NCBI GenBank assembly: GCA_947457075.1
Contig: CANGUG010000012.1
Coordinates: forward strand, 39,247 to 103,246
Length of the DNA: 64,000 nucleotides
From: Bacteroidota bacterium
GTDB taxonomy: Bacteria; Bacteroidota; Bacteroidia; Chitinophagales; Chitinophagaceae
Reading direction: 5' to 3'
The notes beneath the pieces are model-generated. The model saw nothing but the letters and a program-made list of their open reading frames with translations. It did no database searches and was not told the origin of the DNA. The position numbers and the translations under genes were made by a program. Positions within the stretch are counted from its first letter, which is position 1; every line of letters begins with the position of its first letter. Positions 28,261 through 36,404 of this stretch are shown here, piece after piece.

Positions 28261-28833
28261 CTAGTTGTCTAATTTAGACATCTCTCTATCAAAGATTTCT
28301 CTAAACTTAGCTTGATCTGATTCTAATTTTAATAATTTTTGGCTTGACATACCATTCATTGCAGCCGCTAAAGCCGCTTTCTTAGAAACTTGTAATACAA
28401 TCCATGTTTGGTAAACACCATTTGTTTTTTTGAAATATTTTTTATCCAATTCAGTAACATCAGTCAAGGTTTGACTTACTATAGCTCTTGTATTGGTTTC
28501 AAATTTCTTAGAAAAATCATTTGAGTTTGCATCACTTGTATTTTGTGCATAAGCATCTGCTACTTTCTCTAATTTTGTTTTCAACAATGTGGCCATTTTA
28601 CCTTGGGCATTAGTCAATGCAATTTCACCAGAAAGTTGCAAATCTCTGCTTTCACCACTCTCTACCACTCTGATAAATTCAGCATTTGTTTTAAACTCTT
28701 TGCCAGAAAAAGGAATATTTTTGATTTCTGTCATATCCTCACTTGTTGTTAAACGGGTAGATGAAGGACAAGCAGTTAAAACCAAAGAGGCAGCTAATAC
28801 ACTTGACAATACAAGTAAACTATTTCTTTTCAT
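28261..28833 (-). CDS. Putative lipoprotein, possibly LPP20-like
   Basis: A 190-residue protein with a lipoprotein signal: basic MKRN, a hydrophobic core and the lipobox LTAC, with the modified cysteine at residue 22. The mature part shows a short central domain with strand-helix order (SRDLQLSGEIALTNAQGKMATLLKTKLEKVADAY, quoted here in parts: SRDLQLSGEIALTNAQGK and LLKTKLEKVADAY) and a later strand YQTWIVLQVSKKAA. That order resembles LPP20/FlgT-N domains, in which the phrase 'A..A...L...' precedes a conserved V.V strand. The match is by eye and tentative. It is first in a two-gene operon with the unrecognised exported protein. Confidence 0.7.
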   Translation of the reverse strand: MKRNSLLVLSSVLAASLVLTACPSSTRLTTSEDMTEIKNIPFSGKEFKTNAEFIRVVESGESRDLQLSGEIALTNAQGKMATLLKTKLEKVADAYAQNTSDANSNDFSKKFETNTRAIVSQTLTDVTELDKKYFKKTNGVYQTWIVLQVSKKAALAAAMNGMSSQKLLKLESDQAKFREIFDREMSKLDN

Positions 28834-29019
28834 TTTTTTTATTTTAGTTTATAATTTGAACGGATTACTCATAAAGATATAAAAATTCATTAATACGAAA
28901 TGTTAATAGACTATTATATTTAGACTATTCTCCAATAAATTTAGATAATGGCCTTTTAAATATTAGATTACATTCTAATATTTAGCAAATCACCATTTAA
29001 CGAATTGATTTACAGTTAG
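28834..29019. other. 186-bp non-coding gap
   Basis: AT-rich sequence between the lipoprotein start and the fabD stop. It should carry the lipoprotein promoter, but no TAnnTTTG box or hairpin with a T-run was found. Confidence 0.4.
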
Positions 29020-29922
29020 TTATTGAACCCCTTGAACAATAGCTTCTTTGTGGATTTTTTGCACTAATCCTTGTAACACTTTACCAGGACCCACTTCGGT
29101 AAATTGCGTAGCTCCATCCTCTACCATATTTTGTATTGTTTGTGTCCATTTTACGGCACCTGTTAATTGCACAATTAAGTTTGCTTTAATCTCAGCTGGA
29201 TCAGTTACAGCTTTGGCTACTACATTTTGATAAACTGGACAAATGGGTGCATTAAAAGTAGTCGCATTAATAGCAGCAGCTAATTCAATTTTTGCAGGTT
29301 CCATTAAGGGTGAATGAAATGCTCCCCCCACTGGTAAAACCAATGCTCTTTTGGCTCCGGCTGCTTTCATTTGTTCGCAGGCAATTTCAATGCCTTTTAC
29401 CGAACCTGAAATAACCAGTTGACCTGGACAATTATAATTTGCTGCAACCACTACTTCTCCAAATTCAGCTGAAACACTTGCACATATTTCTACCACTTTT
29501 TCATCTGCTAAAGCCAATACTGCCGCCATGGTGGATGGTTGAATTTCACAAGCTGCTTGCATGGCTTTGGCACGTATACTCACCAAATTTAAGGCATCAT
29601 CGAAACTTAAAGTTTTATTAGCAACCAATGCACTAAACTCCCCTAAGGAATGTCCTGCCACCATATCAGGTGTTACTTCCGGCATTGTTAAATAAGCAAT
29701 GACTGAGTGTATAAATACAGCAGGCTGGGTTACATTGGTTTGTTTTAATTGTTCATCTGTTCCTTCAAACATGATATCACTTATACGAAATCCCAATATT
29801 TCATTTGCCTTTTCAAATAAAGCCTTTGCTGCTTCATTTTGTTCGTATAAATTTTTTCCCATTCCTGAAAATTGACTTCCCTGACCTGGAAATACATAAG
29901 CATGTTTTGACATAGTATTCAT
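29020..29922 (-). CDS. fabD: Malonyl-CoA:ACP transacylase FabD
   Basis: A 300-residue acyltransferase that moves malonyl from CoA to ACP for fatty acid elongation. FPGQGSQFSGMG begins the fold, the nucleophile is Ser92 in AGHSLGEFSALV, and the catalytic histidine is His203 in GGAFHSPLM. An ATG at 29913 (MSKHAYVFPGQG) is an equally good start and fits the family's usual N-terminus slightly better. The gene stands alone, apart from fabH (14.4 kb) and fabI (39.6 kb), and has a TATTTTTG box 10 bases upstream. Confidence 0.94.
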   Translation of the reverse strand: MNTMSKHAYVFPGQGSQFSGMGKNLYEQNEAAKALFEKANEILGFRISDIMFEGTDEQLKQTNVTQPAVFIHSVIAYLTMPEVTPDMVAGHSLGEFSALVANKTLSFDDALNLVSIRAKAMQAACEIQPSTMAAVLALADEKVVEICASVSAEFGEVVVAANYNCPGQLVISGSVKGIEIACEQMKAAGAKRALVLPVGGAFHSPLMEPAKIELAAAINATTFNAPICPVYQNVVAKAVTDPAEIKANLIVQLTGAVKWTQTIQNMVEDGATQFTEVGPGKVLQGLVQKIHKEAIVQGVQ

Positions 29923-29932
29923 TTTATAATTT

Positions 29933-29960
29933 CAAAAATAGGGCTTTAATCATAAACAAA
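29933..29960 (-). promoter_or_regulatory. Candidate fabD promoter
   Basis: On the minus strand TTTG (29960-29957) and TATTTTTG (29940-29933) are 16 bases apart. The -7 box matches the consensus TAnnTTTG fully; the spacing is shorter than the typical 19-20. Confidence 0.4.
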
Positions 29961-29985
29961 AAAAAGGTGGAGCTTTCGCTCCACC
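29959..29985 (-). terminator. Terminator of the PTPS-folE operon
   Basis: GGTGGAGC and GCTCCACC (29966-29973 with 29978-29985) form an 8-bp GC-rich stem. On the minus strand the loop is a GAAA tetraloop and is followed by seven T. It lies 57 bases downstream of the folE stop and overlaps the putative fabD promoter. Confidence 0.85.
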
Positions 29986-30041
29986 TCAACACTAAAACTA
30001 ACCCGAACCAAAAAGTACAATTACTTGTAAATTATGTTCAA

Positions 30042-30755
30042 CTAATCATTTATTTCGACATACTTTAAAAACTCCATCTTGGTTTGCTCTTCCTGAAACT
30101 TGCCACCAAAAAATGTAGTAATGGTATTGGAACTATCGTCTTTCACACCTCTACTCGAAACACATAAATGTTTTGCATCCATCATAATGGCCACATCCTG
30201 TGTTTGTAAAACTGTTTGCAAAGCCTTACCTACCTGCATTGTTAGGCGCTCTTGCACCTGTGGTCGCTTTGAAAAATATTCAACTAATCGGTTTAATTTA
30301 CTTAATCCAATAACCTTACCACTGCTAATATATGCTACATGTGCTTTACCAAAGAAGGGTACAAAGTGATGTTCGCAGTTCGTGTAAAAATTAATATTTT
30401 TTTCAACCAACATTTCATTATACTGAAACTTGTTGTCAAACAAAGTCATGCTTGGCATATTCGCAGGATTCAATCCTTGGAATAATTCCTTTACATACAT
30501 TTTTGCCACACGCAGCGGAGTACCTCTTAAACTATCATCACGTAAATCCATGCCCAATATTTCCATGATGGCTTTAAAATGCGGCTCAATCGCTGCAATT
30601 TTTTCTTCGTCTGTCAAATCAAACGCATCAGCTCGCAATGGAGTTTCTACTGAGCTGGCTTTGTGTTGATCGCCCATTTCTTCAATCAATAAATTATCTA
30701 CTGCTAACTTCTCTTCCTTAAGCGGGGTAGTCAACAAAGTTTCTTTCTGTTTCAT
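30042..30755 (-). CDS. folE: GTP cyclohydrolase I FolE
   Basis: A 237-residue enzyme that converts GTP to 7,8-dihydroneopterin triphosphate, the entry point to folate, biopterin-like and queuosine-type pterins. The zinc site is visible as Cys127 and His130 in FYTNCEHHFVPFFG and Cys198 in KHLCVSSRGVKD. The substrate loop GLSKLNRLVEYFSKRPQVQERLT (quoted in parts: GLSKLNRLV, RPQVQERLT) is intact. The N-terminus is about 45 residues longer than the minimal enzyme and overlaps the upstream PTPS gene by 38 bases. A later ATG at 30677 would remove the overlap, so the exact start is uncertain. Confidence 0.94.
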   Translation of the reverse strand: MKQKETLLTTPLKEEKLAVDNLLIEEMGDQHKASSVETPLRADAFDLTDEEKIAAIEPHFKAIMEILGMDLRDDSLRGTPLRVAKMYVKELFQGLNPANMPSMTLFDNKFQYNEMLVEKNINFYTNCEHHFVPFFGKAHVAYISSGKVIGLSKLNRLVEYFSKRPQVQERLTMQVGKALQTVLQTQDVAIMMDAKHLCVSSRGVKDDSSNTITTFFGGKFQEEQTKMEFLKYVEIND

Positions 30756-31131
30756 ACAGACGTATTTTTAAGTCAAGTGATTCGGCTATCCGAGGTCTTA
30801 ATAAATCATAAATTACAATGGCAATATTTTCAGCCGATGGATTTAAATTTTTAAACAACTCAGTATCCAGGTTTAAATTTTTGTGGTCAAATCTACTTTT
30901 CACTTCCTCCTCTACTATATTGCTTAATTCCTTAGTGTTAATCACAAATCCTGTGATGGGATCCGGTACACCAATTACTTGAACAATTAATTCATAGTTA
31001 TGACCATGATAATTTGGATTGGAACAAGCACCAAAAACTTGTTTATTTTTTTCGTCTGTCCAATCAACACAAAACAGCTTGTGTGCGGCATTAAAATGCT
31101 CTTTTCTAAAAACCGCTACTTTTTGGCTCAT
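30718..31131 (-). CDS. 6-pyruvoyl-tetrahydropterin synthase family protein (copy 1)
   Basis: A 137-residue PTPS/QueD-fold enzyme. Zinc ligands are His17 (HFNAAH), His42 and His44 (YHGHNYE). The catalytic cysteine Cys36 sits in a C-x5-HGH arrangement, the spacing described for PTPS-II rather than the C-x3-HGH of canonical QueD. The end ETERNFVDY supplies the substrate-binding Glu. It may make 6-pyruvoyl-tetrahydropterin or act in pre-queuosine synthesis. It directly precedes and overlaps folE, whose product is its likely substrate. Confidence 0.9.
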   Translation of the reverse strand: MSQKVAVFRKEHFNAAHKLFCVDWTDEKNKQVFGACSNPNYHGHNYELIVQVIGVPDPITGFVINTKELSNIVEEEVKSRFDHKNLNLDTELFKNLNPSAENIAIVIYDLLRPRIAESLDLKIRLYETERNFVDYPA

Positions 31132-31287
31132 GCTAACAAATTAAGAGGATAAAGTTACGATATAAATAACGCCTCAAAAGCAATATTGTTTAATCTTTTA
31201 GCAAAAATGTTAAACGTTTAGCCTTTTTAATGAAAATAGTTGTCTTTTTTAAACAAAATGACTTAGAAATAGGAATAAGAATAACCC

Positions 31288-31698
31288 CTAACCACCAAAA
31301 TACTCGACATAAATGCGGGGCGTCTCATATAATTTAATGCAATGCAATTGAATTTCTGGAGGAATATGGGGCGCTAATTGTTTCCAAATTGCCATAGCTA
31401 AATTTTCGGTACTACATAATTGCCCCTGCATAAAGAGCACATCCATATTCAAATTCTTATGGTCAAGCTCATCTATAATTAGCTTTTTAATTAAAACACT
31501 CAGCTTTTTTACATCGTATAAAAATCCGGTTTCAGGATTAGGTATCCCCTTCACCGTAATATATAACTCATAATTGTGTCCATGCCAGTTTTCATTGGCA
31601 CAAACCCCAAACACTTCCTCATTCTTTTCCTTGCTCCAATTTGGATTTGATAATTTATGTGCAGCATTAAAATGTTCAACCCTTGTTAAATACACCAT
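31288..31698 (-). CDS. 6-pyruvoyl-tetrahydropterin synthase family protein (copy 2)
   Basis: A 136-residue paralog of the neighbouring PTPS-family gene, with the same key residues: His14 (HFNAAH), Cys33, His39 and His41 in CANENWHGHNYE, again C-x5-HGH, and a terminal ETPRIYVEY. The two share a long colinear pattern (KLSNPNW/KLFCVDW, EVFG/QVFG, DHKNLN in both). The ATG at 31698 is chosen over an upstream TTG at 31707. It lies 156 bases upstream of copy 1 on the same strand, so it may be transcribed separately. Confidence 0.9.
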   Translation of the reverse strand: MVYLTRVEHFNAAHKLSNPNWSKEKNEEVFGVCANENWHGHNYELYITVKGIPNPETGFLYDVKKLSVLIKKLIIDELDHKNLNMDVLFMQGQLCSTENLAMAIWKQLAPHIPPEIQLHCIKLYETPRIYVEYFGG

Positions 31699-31720
31699 AG
31701 TGTTCAAATAGATTAGACTG

Positions 31721-31728
31721 CAAAGATA
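31721..31728 (-). promoter_or_regulatory. Candidate -7 box for PTPS copy 2
   Basis: On the minus strand TATCTTTG matches TAnnTTTG and ends 22 bases before the ATG at 31698. The region is shared with the divergent mqnB promoter. Confidence 0.35.
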
Positions 31729-31770
31729 TAAATTTGATTGTCAAGAAAGCATTTTTTAGTTCGCTTTACC

Positions 31771-31778
31771 GACCTTTG
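31771..31778 (+). promoter_or_regulatory. Candidate -7 box abutting the mqnB start
   Basis: GACCTTTG matches TAnnTTTG except at its first base and ends four bases (TACT) before the mqnB ATG at 31783. The same TTTGTACTATG string occurs at the start of the LolD-like gene at 41282. Confidence 0.3.
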
Positions 31779-31782
31779 TACT

Positions 31783-32451
31783 ATGAGAGTAATTATTACA
31801 GCAGCAACCCATGGTGAATGGATGCCCAGTTTTCAAAAAATTAATCCAAAATATGTTAGTAATAACAAAAAATTCTCGGTTGGTTTTCATGAATCAGGTA
31901 TCGGCATGCTGGCTTCCAGCGTTTCCCTAATGAAAATGTTTGTTCAAGAAACCCCTACCCTCATTATACAGGTTGGCATTGCTGGTTGCTTTGATAAAAA
32001 AATTCCACTCGGAAAAGTATTTGCAGTGAAAGATGATTTTGCAGGCGATATGGGGGTGATGGAAAATAAGGTTTGGAAGGATTTATTTGATATGAAATTA
32101 GATAAACCCAATGCCCCCCCCTATGAAAAAAAGAGTTTACCTAATCCATGGTTAACTCAATATAATTTACTGCATCTTCCCACAAAAAAATCGGTTACAG
32201 TGAATACCATTACTACCGAAAAAAATAAAATTGAATTATTCAATGGAAGATACAAAGCTGTACTTGAAAGCATGGAGGGTGCTAGTTTGCACTATATAGG
32301 TCGCGACTTAACCATTCCTTTTATGCAAATTAGGGCCGTTAGTAATTATGTGGGAGAAAGAGACAAATCAAAATGGAAAATGCAAGAAGCCATTTATAAT
32401 TTAAATGAAACATTATTAGCTTACCTAGACGCTTTATATAAAACTGCTTAA
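31783..32451 (+). CDS. mqnB: Futalosine hydrolase MqnB
   Basis: A 222-residue nucleoside-phosphorylase-fold enzyme that removes adenine or hypoxanthine from (aminodeoxy)futalosine in the alternative menaquinone pathway. Supporting motifs are VIITAATHGEW at the N-terminus, LIIQVGIAGCFD, the base/ribose-binding ESMEGASLHY and IRAVSNYVGERDKSKW. The start at MRVIITAATHGE is preferred to an upstream frame opening at 31738, because that extension is not family-like. The mqnD gene starts one base after its stop, and that pairing is the strongest support for the pathway call. Confidence 0.9.
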   Translation: MRVIITAATHGEWMPSFQKINPKYVSNNKKFSVGFHESGIGMLASSVSLMKMFVQETPTLIIQVGIAGCFDKKIPLGKVFAVKDDFAGDMGVMENKVWKDLFDMKLDKPNAPPYEKKSLPNPWLTQYNLLHLPTKKSVTVNTITTEKNKIELFNGRYKAVLESMEGASLHYIGRDLTIPFMQIRAVSNYVGERDKSKWKMQEAIYNLNETLLAYLDALYKTA

Positions 32452-32452
32452 G

Positions 32453-33283
32453 ATGCCCCTTATTGAAATTGGATTTTCCCCTTGTCCAAATGACACTTTT
32501 ATTTTTGATGCTTTAGTGAATCATAAAATAGACACTAAGGGCTATGAATTTAAATTATATTTAGAGGATGTTCAAACCCTTAATGCATGGGCCTTAGAGG
32601 GGAGACTCCCCATTTCAAAAATTAGTTATGGGGTATGGCCCTTGGTAAAAAATAATTATCAATTATTAAACGCAGGTGGCGCACTAGGCAAAGGAGTAGG
32701 CCCTTTATTAATTTACAAAGAGGCTGCAGGCAATAATTCACAAACCAATGGCCAACCAACTATTGAAACCATGACCGTAGCGGTACCGGGTGTGAATACC
32801 ACCGCACATTTATTATTTAGCCTAGCATTTCCACAAGTAAAAAACAAAAAATTTTTAGTGTTTAATGAAATTGAAGACGCTGTTTTATCTGGTAAAGTAG
32901 ATGCTGGGGTGATTATACATGAAAACCGATTCACTTATCAACAAAAAGGACTCAGTAAGTGGATGGACCTTGGTACTTTTTTTGAAGAAACATTTAATGC
33001 GCCAATTCCTTTGGGTGGAATCATTGCACATCAATCAATGCCTTTGGAGGAAGTACAATTGATTGATGCTTTAATTAAAGAAAGTATACAATTTGCCTTT
33101 AGGCATAGTTATACTGCGCTTCCTGATTTTGTAAAATACAATTCAAAGGAAATGTCAGAACGAGTAATGCGACAACATATTGATTTATATGTGAATGATT
33201 TTAGTATTGACATGGGTGTAACCGGTAAAAACGCCATTGAGCAATTAGAAAAAGTTTGGTGGCAATTGAATTCAACAATTTAA
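32453..33283 (+). CDS. mqnD: 1,4-dihydroxy-6-naphthoate synthase MqnD
   Basis: A 276-residue periplasmic-binding-protein-like enzyme of the futalosine pathway that converts cyclic de-hypoxanthine futalosine to 1,4-dihydroxy-6-naphthoate. The family opening is GFSPCPNDTFIFDAL. Further family features are ISKISYGVWPLV, the phosphate/substrate loop AVPGVNTTAHLL, and DAGVIIHENRFTYQ, which holds the catalytic histidine. It is co-transcribed with mqnB. mqnA, mqnC and mqnE are not in the window. Confidence 0.93.
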   Translation: MPLIEIGFSPCPNDTFIFDALVNHKIDTKGYEFKLYLEDVQTLNAWALEGRLPISKISYGVWPLVKNNYQLLNAGGALGKGVGPLLIYKEAAGNNSQTNGQPTIETMTVAVPGVNTTAHLLFSLAFPQVKNKKFLVFNEIEDAVLSGKVDAGVIIHENRFTYQQKGLSKWMDLGTFFEETFNAPIPLGGIIAHQSMPLEEVQLIDALIKESIQFAFRHSYTALPDFVKYNSKEMSERVMRQHIDLYVNDFSIDMGVTGKNAIEQLEKVWWQLNSTI

Positions 33284-33326
33284 TTGCATCTAGTTGTCCT
33301 CGTAAAATGAATCAACTACTATATTA

Positions 33327-34649
33327 CTATGCTGGCTTTAACGCTTTCGCATATGCTGCCAATACTCTTTCTCTAGCTTGTTCATGCACTACAATTGGTT
33401 TTGGATAATCCAAACTATCTAATTCAGGTATCCATTTACGAATGTATTTTAAATCTTTATCAAACTTTTCAGTTTGCAAACGCGGATTAAATACCCTAAA
33501 ATAAGGCGCTGCATCACAGCCACTTCCACTTGCCCATTGCCATCCACCATTGTTGGCTGCTAAATCAAAGTCTAATAATTTTTCAGCAAAATAGGCTTCG
33601 CCCCAACGCCAATCAATTAATAAATGTTTGGTTAAAAAACTAGCTACAATCATGCGCACCCTATTGTGCATAAAGCCAGTCGTATTTAACTCACGCATTC
33701 CTGCATCCACAATGGGATAGCCCGTTTTTCCTTCACACCAGGCTTGAAATTCTTTTTCATTATTACGCCATTCAATAAAGTCATATTGTGCTTTAAATGA
33801 TTTTCCCTTACCCACTTGAGGGAAATGCCAAAGTATCATGTGATAAAAATCACGCCAAATTAATTCATTGAAAAAAGTACTATTTATACTTTGGGTTTGT
33901 AAAGCTAATTGACGAACTGAAATGGTGCCAAAACGAAGGTGAACACTTAGTTGTGTAGTTCCTTTAATGGCTGGGAAATTTCGCTGATCGGTATATTTTT
34001 TTACCAAAGATTCCTCCCATTGAATGGGGGGTACTACCAAGTCCGTCTTTTCAAAACCCATCTCTTTTAAGGTGGGTATTTTAATAGGTTGACTATCCAT
34101 AAAATAATCCATCAACTTTAAAGACGGATGTAGTTTAGGTATATGGGTAGCCCAATAGGCGCGCCATTTGTTAGCATAAGGCGTATAAATGGTATAAGGC
34201 TTACCATCGTCTTTAACCACTTCCTCTTTTTCAAAAATCACCTGGTCCTTGTAAGTATGAAATTCAATATTTTTTGTGGCAAGTAAAGTTTGAATGGCGG
34301 TGTCTCTTTCCATTGCCAATGGCTCATAGTCATGATTGGTGTACACCGCATTAATTGAATATTGCTTGAACAAATTTTGTATCACATCAATGGGTTGACC
34401 ATATTCAACCAACATTGATTTACCCAAAGCAATAAGCTTGTCTTGCATGGACAAGATAGTACGGTGAATAAAATCAACCCTCCTATCTTTTTTATCTCCT
34501 AGTTTGCTTAATATATTTTTATCAAAAATGAAAAGAGGCAATACTTTATGCCCATTTAATTTAGCTTGGTATAATGCATGGTATAAACCAACATTGTCCT
34601 CCAATCTTAAATCTCTTCTAAACCAAAATATACTTACTGGTTCCTTCAT
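33327..34649 (-). CDS. Cryptochrome/DNA photolyase family protein
   Basis: A 440-residue flavoprotein. Residues 1-130 form the antenna-binding alpha/beta domain, starting VSIFWFRRDLRLEDN. The C-terminal FAD domain includes NELIWRDFYHMIL, GYPIVDAGMRELNTTGFMHN (the classic photolyase motif), MIVASFLTKHLLIDWRWGE and NNGGWQWASGSGCDAAPYFR. These features and the length match class I CPD photolyases, which repair cyclobutane pyrimidine dimers with blue light. No neighbouring light-response gene is seen, and a signalling cryptochrome function cannot be excluded. Confidence 0.92.
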   Translation of the reverse strand: MKEPVSIFWFRRDLRLEDNVGLYHALYQAKLNGHKVLPLFIFDKNILSKLGDKKDRRVDFIHRTILSMQDKLIALGKSMLVEYGQPIDVIQNLFKQYSINAVYTNHDYEPLAMERDTAIQTLLATKNIEFHTYKDQVIFEKEEVVKDDGKPYTIYTPYANKWRAYWATHIPKLHPSLKLMDYFMDSQPIKIPTLKEMGFEKTDLVVPPIQWEESLVKKYTDQRNFPAIKGTTQLSVHLRFGTISVRQLALQTQSINSTFFNELIWRDFYHMILWHFPQVGKGKSFKAQYDFIEWRNNEKEFQAWCEGKTGYPIVDAGMRELNTTGFMHNRVRMIVASFLTKHLLIDWRWGEAYFAEKLLDFDLAANNGGWQWASGSGCDAAPYFRVFNPRLQTEKFDKDLKYIRKWIPELDSLDYPKPIVVHEQARERVLAAYAKALKPA

Positions 34650-34747
34650 AGCTAAATTCTTATTGTTGTCAACTTAAGTCAATTGCTAGTTTAACAATAT
34701 TAACATAAAATAGTTCTGTATCAAGTACATAATCTTTATTTTAGCTT

Positions 34748-35548
34748 ATGCAAATAGGACAAATAACAGCTGCCCTTGAAAACTGGGCCCCCCTTTCTTT
34801 TCAAGAAGAATATGATAACTGCGGATTATTGGCTGGATCCCCCAATACCATTTGTACTGGCGTTTTGTGTTCATTGGATTGCAACGAAGCAGTCATTGAC
34901 GAGGCTATTGAAAAAGGTTGCAACCTAATTGTAAGCCACCACCCCATTATTTTTAAAGGCATCAAACAATTTGATGAAAACAGCTATGTGGCCAGAACGG
35001 TTTTAAAAGCCATACAAAACAATATTGCCCTCTATGCCATTCATACCAATTTAGACAATATTATAGAGGGGGTGAACAAAACCCTGGCAGACCGACTTCA
35101 GTTAGGAAACCGACGCATTTTGGCACCCAAACCCGGAATGAAGGACCAAAATGGGAAAGAAATTGGCTCCGGCCTAATAGGGGAACTTCCCTTGGAAACA
35201 GAAGAAACTGAGTTTTTAAAATGGATTAAAGAAAAATTTAATTTGTCAGTCCTAAAGCATACGAAGTTCACTGGAAAACAATTGAAAACCATTGCTTTAT
35301 GTGGAGGTGCCGGGAGCTTCCTTATTGAGGATGCCAAAGCCCAAAAAGCCGACTGTTACCTAACAAGTGACCTCAAATACCATGACTATTTTGAGGCGGA
35401 TGGGAAGCTATTATTAGTGGATATTGGCCATGGGGAGAGCGAACAATGGGTTTCGGAGCTAATTATTGCTCATTTAACAGGTAAATTCCCTACCTTTGCC
35501 GTCCTCCAATCCTTGGTGTGTACACAACCTATAACATACTTTAAATAA
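34748..35548 (+). CDS. Nif3-like dinuclear metal center protein
   Basis: A 266-residue member of the Nif3/YbgI/DUF34 family, whose hexamers bind two metal ions. Metal ligands are visible in LIVSHHPIIFKG (two His), AIHTNLDN (His, Asp) and the C-terminal DIGHGESEQW (His, Glu). Many Bacteroidota homologs carry an inserted PII-like domain and are near 365 residues; this copy is the short form without it. The biochemical role is unsettled, with GTP cyclohydrolase-like activity proposed. It is transcribed with the zinc-ribbon gene 9 bases downstream, a pairing seen in many bacteria. Confidence 0.9.
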   Translation: MQIGQITAALENWAPLSFQEEYDNCGLLAGSPNTICTGVLCSLDCNEAVIDEAIEKGCNLIVSHHPIIFKGIKQFDENSYVARTVLKAIQNNIALYAIHTNLDNIIEGVNKTLADRLQLGNRRILAPKPGMKDQNGKEIGSGLIGELPLETEETEFLKWIKEKFNLSVLKHTKFTGKQLKTIALCGGAGSFLIEDAKAQKADCYLTSDLKYHDYFEADGKLLLVDIGHGESEQWVSELIIAHLTGKFPTFAVLQSLVCTQPITYFK

Positions 35549-35557
35549 ACTTGAAAT

Positions 35558-36319
35558 ATGGCATCAGTCAAAGACTTTTCAGTAGAAGAAAAATTAATAA
35601 ACCTTTACAAGCTTCAAACAGTAGATAGCAGTATTGATCAAATCAAAATTCTTCGTGGTGAATTACCCATTGAAGTGAAAGATTTAGAAGACGAAGTACA
35701 AGGTTTAGTCAACAGACAAACTAGAATTGAAGAAGAAATTAACGGTATCACCGAATTCATTGAAGACAAAAAAGCTGCCATCAAAGAAAGTGAAGCATTA
35801 TTGGCTAAATATGAAACACAAAGTGATAATGTAAAAAACAATCGCGAGTTTGAAGCCATTAACAAGGAAATTGAAATGCAAGGTTTAGAAATTAAACTTT
35901 GTGAAAAAAATATCCGTGACGCCAACGAAGAATTAGCTGAAAAAGTAAAAGTATTAGATGCTGCTAAAAAAACAATTGCAGTAAAAGAGGGCGTTTTATC
36001 GCATAAAAAAGAAGAATTAGAAAAAATTATTGCTGATACCGAAATCGAAGAGAAAGAATTAAATGTAAAGAGCGCAGAAGCAAGAGCACATATTGACGAG
36101 CGTTTATTATATAGCTACGACCGTATCCGCAACAGCTACCGCAATGGCTTAGCCGTGGTAACTGTTGAAAGAGATGCTTGTGGTGGTTGTTTTAATTCCA
36201 TTCCTCCTCAACGTCAAAGCGAAATTCGCTTACACAAAAAAATCATCGTTTGTGAAAACTGCGGTAGAATTTTAGTGGAGGAAGAAGCAGCAACAGCTGC
36301 CGATAAAAAAGGAAAGTAG
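35558..36319 (+). CDS. Coiled-coil protein with C-terminal C4 zinc ribbon
   Basis: A 253-residue protein. Residues about 20-185 form an extended antiparallel coiled coil rich in Glu and Lys (for example IEEEINGITEFIEDKKAAI and KKEELEKIIADTEIEEKEL). The C-terminus holds a zinc ribbon with two CxxC pairs: ACGGCFNSIPP and IVCENCGRIL. This is the zf-RING_7/CT398-like family. The chlamydial member was proposed to act in secretion control and others near RNA polymerase or trigger-type processes; no function is settled. It probably works with the preceding Nif3-family protein, given the 9-base spacing and the terminator after it. Confidence 0.88.
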   Translation: MASVKDFSVEEKLINLYKLQTVDSSIDQIKILRGELPIEVKDLEDEVQGLVNRQTRIEEEINGITEFIEDKKAAIKESEALLAKYETQSDNVKNNREFEAINKEIEMQGLEIKLCEKNIRDANEELAEKVKVLDAAKKTIAVKEGVLSHKKEELEKIIADTEIEEKELNVKSAEARAHIDERLLYSYDRIRNSYRNGLAVVTVERDACGGCFNSIPPQRQSEIRLHKKIIVCENCGRILVEEEAATAADKKGK

Positions 36320-36362
36320 TAGCAGCCGATAAAAAAAGTACTTCCTGCTTAAAATATTCCTA

Positions 36363-36400
36363 GAAAGGGTAGCACAACAGCTACCCTTTCTTTATTTTTA
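36363..36400 (+). terminator. Strong terminator after the zinc-ribbon gene
   Basis: GAAAGGGTAGC (36363-36373) and GCTACCCTTTC (36380-36390) form a perfect 11-bp stem with a six-base loop, followed by TTTATTTTTA. The next gene starts only 5 bases later, so its promoter must overlap the terminator or it depends on read-through. Confidence 0.88.
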
Positions 36401-36404
36401 CACT

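Noticed and set aside
30042..30755. folE overlap with the PTPS gene read as a frameshift or fusion
   Set aside because: Both reading frames are intact with separate stops and starts; a 38-base overlap or a later ATG explains it.
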